A DNA stretch of 25,044 nucleotides from Pseudomonadota bacterium. Lineage in GTDB: Bacteria; Myxococcota_A; Polyangia; Fen-1088. Below the pieces are notes generated by a model, which was not told where the DNA came from, searched no databases, and saw only the letters and a program-made list of their open reading frames with translations. Each line of letters starts with the position of its first letter. The stretch's first letter is position 1. Location of the stretch: positions 1-25,044 of the forward strand of contig JAEXQJ010000164.1 of the NCBI GenBank assembly GCA_023438785.1, in the 5' to 3' direction. This document shows positions 23,889 to 25,044 of this stretch, one piece after another. A program made the position numbers and the translations under genes.

Positions 23889-24267
23889 GCTGCGCCTCCG
23901 GCTCGTGCTTGGCAGAGTCCGGCTGGTCAGCGCGCATTTCGTCTTCCAGTTCCCTCAACGCCGCCGCCCGGACCACACGGGTGATCTGCCGTTCCAGGTC
24001 TTCGACCTTTCCGAACATGCGAAACAGCAGGGAGAACATGGCCAGCATCGCCAGGTACATGGCGAAATCGGCCCCGCGGCCCACGCCCAGCCAGCCCGCC
24101 ACCACGCTGGTGGTCTCGGGCAGAAGGGCGACCACGGTCACGGCACTCCAGAACAGCAACCACGCGGCCAGGTTTGCGAACTGCATCTGGCCACGTCGGA
24201 AACGCATCAGCCCGCGCACCACGCCGAACAGCGCGAAGCAGACGAGCAGCAGCTGAATGGGGTGCAT
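23869..24267 (-). CDS. DUF2304 domain membrane protein
   Basis: A 132-residue protein with three hydrophobic segments: IQLLLVCFALFGVVRGLM, NLAAWLLFWSAVTVVALL and MYLAMLAMFSLLFRMF. They are followed by a coiled coil (KVEDLERQITRVVRAAALR, about 86-105) and a charged acidic tail. This is the DUF2304 pattern; the family is commonly found next to GT2 glycosyltransferases that use lipid-linked sugars, and it may anchor or regulate them. The ATG at 24267 lies 6 bases after the glycosyltransferase stop, and the end overlaps the SppA start by 20 bases, so the three genes form one transcript. The function of DUF2304 is unknown. Confidence 0.85.
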   Translation of the reverse strand: MHPIQLLLVCFALFGVVRGLMRFRRGQMQFANLAAWLLFWSAVTVVALLPETTSVVAGWLGVGRGADFAMYLAMLAMFSLLFRMFGKVEDLERQITRVVRAAALRELEDEMRADQPDSAKHEPEAQRECKIP

Positions 24268-24273
24268 GCGGTC

Positions 24274-24957
24274 CTATCCGATGAAACGTCGAATGATGAG
24301 CTTGGCAGCGGTCTTGATGCCCACCACGAAACTCTGGCCCTTCGACATGGAGTAGTCGGTGTAGATGGCGGGAATGGCGATCTCGTCGTAGCGCCAACGG
24401 CGCTCCTTCAGCTCTTTGATGAACTCCGACGAGACTTCCATACCGTTGGTGCGCAAATCGATCGTCGCGGCCGCCGCGCGGGACAGGCCGCGCAGGCCGC
24501 TCTGGCTGTCGCTGACCCACACCCCGAACAGCAGCATGGTCAGCAGATTGCCGATGCTGTTGAACACCACCCGGCGCACCGGCATCCGGCCCCCGTCACC
24601 CTCACTGCGCTTGAGGCGCGAGCCGATGATGAAGTCCACATCGCCGTGAGAGAGGCGCTCGAACATCCGCCCCGCGTCCACGGCCCGGTGCTGCCCGTCC
24701 GCGTCCATGGTCACCACCGCGTCGGCCCCCAGCATGAGCGCCGCCGCGATCCCCGTGCCCAGCGCCCCGCCCAGCCCGCGGTTGACAGCGTGCCGGACCA
24801 CCACGGCGCCAGCCTGCCGGGCCAGCGCGCTGGTGCGATCGCGAGAGCCGTCATCCACGACCACCACGCGGTCGCAGACCCGGATTGCATCACGGACCAC
24901 CGTCTCGATGGTGCTTTCCTCGTTGTACGCCGGGATGACGATGACTCTATGACCCAT
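24274..24957 (-). CDS. Family 2 glycosyltransferase (polyprenyl/dolichol-phosphate sugar synthase-like)
   Basis: A 227-residue GT-A fold protein: VIVIPAYNEESTIETVV for the nucleotide-sugar site, VVVVDDGSRDRTS (Asp-Asp), NRGLGGALGTGIAAAL for the loop typical of DPM-like enzymes, then MDADGQH with the metal-binding DxD (Asp85, Asp87), and GLRGLSRAAAATIDL as acceptor region. There are no membrane spans beyond the short hydrophobic LLTMLLFGVW, so the membrane link probably comes from the DUF2304 protein encoded 6 bases downstream. It would charge a polyprenyl phosphate with a sugar on the cytoplasmic face, supplying envelope glycosylation. The ATG at 24957 is chosen since the earlier in-frame extension is not protein-like. 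It is the first gene of the run ending in mnmA. Confidence 0.9.
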   Translation of the reverse strand: MGHRVIVIPAYNEESTIETVVRDAIRVCDRVVVVDDGSRDRTSALARQAGAVVVRHAVNRGLGGALGTGIAAALMLGADAVVTMDADGQHRAVDAGRMFERLSHGDVDFIIGSRLKRSEGDGGRMPVRRVVFNSIGNLLTMLLFGVWVSDSQSGLRGLSRAAAATIDLRTNGMEVSSEFIKELKERRWRYDEIAIPAIYTDYSMSKGQSFVVGIKTAAKLIIRRFIG

Positions 24958-24984
24958 GACTGCTTTCGTGCGGACGGCTCGGGT

Positions 24985-25013
24985 TGTATACCAGGGCCGC
25001 CCCAAACCCCCAA
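24985..25013 (-). promoter_or_regulatory. Candidate sigma-70 promoter for the glycosyltransferase run
   Basis: On the minus strand TTGGGG (25013 to 25008) and TATACA (24990 to 24985) are separated by 17 bases, with the start codon of the glycosyltransferase at 24957, leaving a leader of roughly 20 bases. The -10 is a 4/6 match and the -35 is weak in its last three bases. Correct spacing in GC-rich DNA makes it a fair but unproven candidate. Confidence 0.35.
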
Positions 25014-25044
25014 TCCCCGAAGTGCGCAACCGGACAGCCTCATG

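Noticed and set aside
1..25044. CRISPR arrays, tRNA/rRNA genes, insertion sequences, prophage
   Set aside because: I found no regularly spaced repeats, cloverleaf-type sequence, transposase or phage-like protein by reading the window; tRNA scanning software was not available.

Overview
The window is GC-rich chromosomal DNA whose gene content suggests a Myxococcota (deltaproteobacterial) genome. The clues are many different signal-peptidase-II lipoproteins carrying Asp/Gly/Ala-rich linkers, a TPR protein with a C-terminal membrane anchor, a von Willebrand A (VWA) lipoprotein, a GldA/GldF/GldG-DUF4340 type ABC operon and an unusually large SppA. This assignment rests on protein style, not on a marker gene. 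I see no rRNA, tRNA, CRISPR array, insertion sequence or phage gene.

Layout. 1-458 (-): N-terminal part of a nucleotidyltransferase protein, probably an NT-HEPN fusion, cut by the window edge. 733-5575: an envelope/lipoprotein block with three small unrelated lipoproteins, then a TPR membrane protein translationally coupled to a propeller-like lipoprotein. 5849-8142: a MocR-type regulator (GntR helix-turn-helix plus PLP aminotransferase fold) with a strong dyad just upstream, 2 nt ahead of a radical SAM gene. 8200-9495 (-): a SAM methyltransferase and a Gly-rich exported protein. 9612-11234: an ABC-F ATPase. 11331-12692: an Asp-box lipoprotein gene broken by an in-frame TAG. 12717-13754 (-): the VWA lipoprotein. 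13834-18384: a four-gene ABC operon (ATPase, permease, GldG-like, DUF4340), every junction a 4-base start/stop overlap. 18493-18696: an orphan molbindin. 24957 down to 18765 (-): family 2 glycosyltransferase, DUF2304, SppA fused to a beta-barrel-like domain, transglutaminase-like lipoprotein, mnmA.

How the genes work together. Most of the window serves the cell envelope. The ABC operon has the composition of GldAFG-type systems and lies back to back with a surface-type VWA lipoprotein. The glycosyltransferase/DUF2304/SppA/transglutaminase run looks like an envelope modification and quality-control unit that ends in a tRNA-thiolation gene. The most original items are the barrel-SppA fusion, the MocR-radical SAM pair with its dyad, the TAG codon sitting where a repeat tryptophan is expected, and the pairing of the VWA lipoprotein with the Gld-like operon. 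I do not see a wholly unprecedented multi-gene system.
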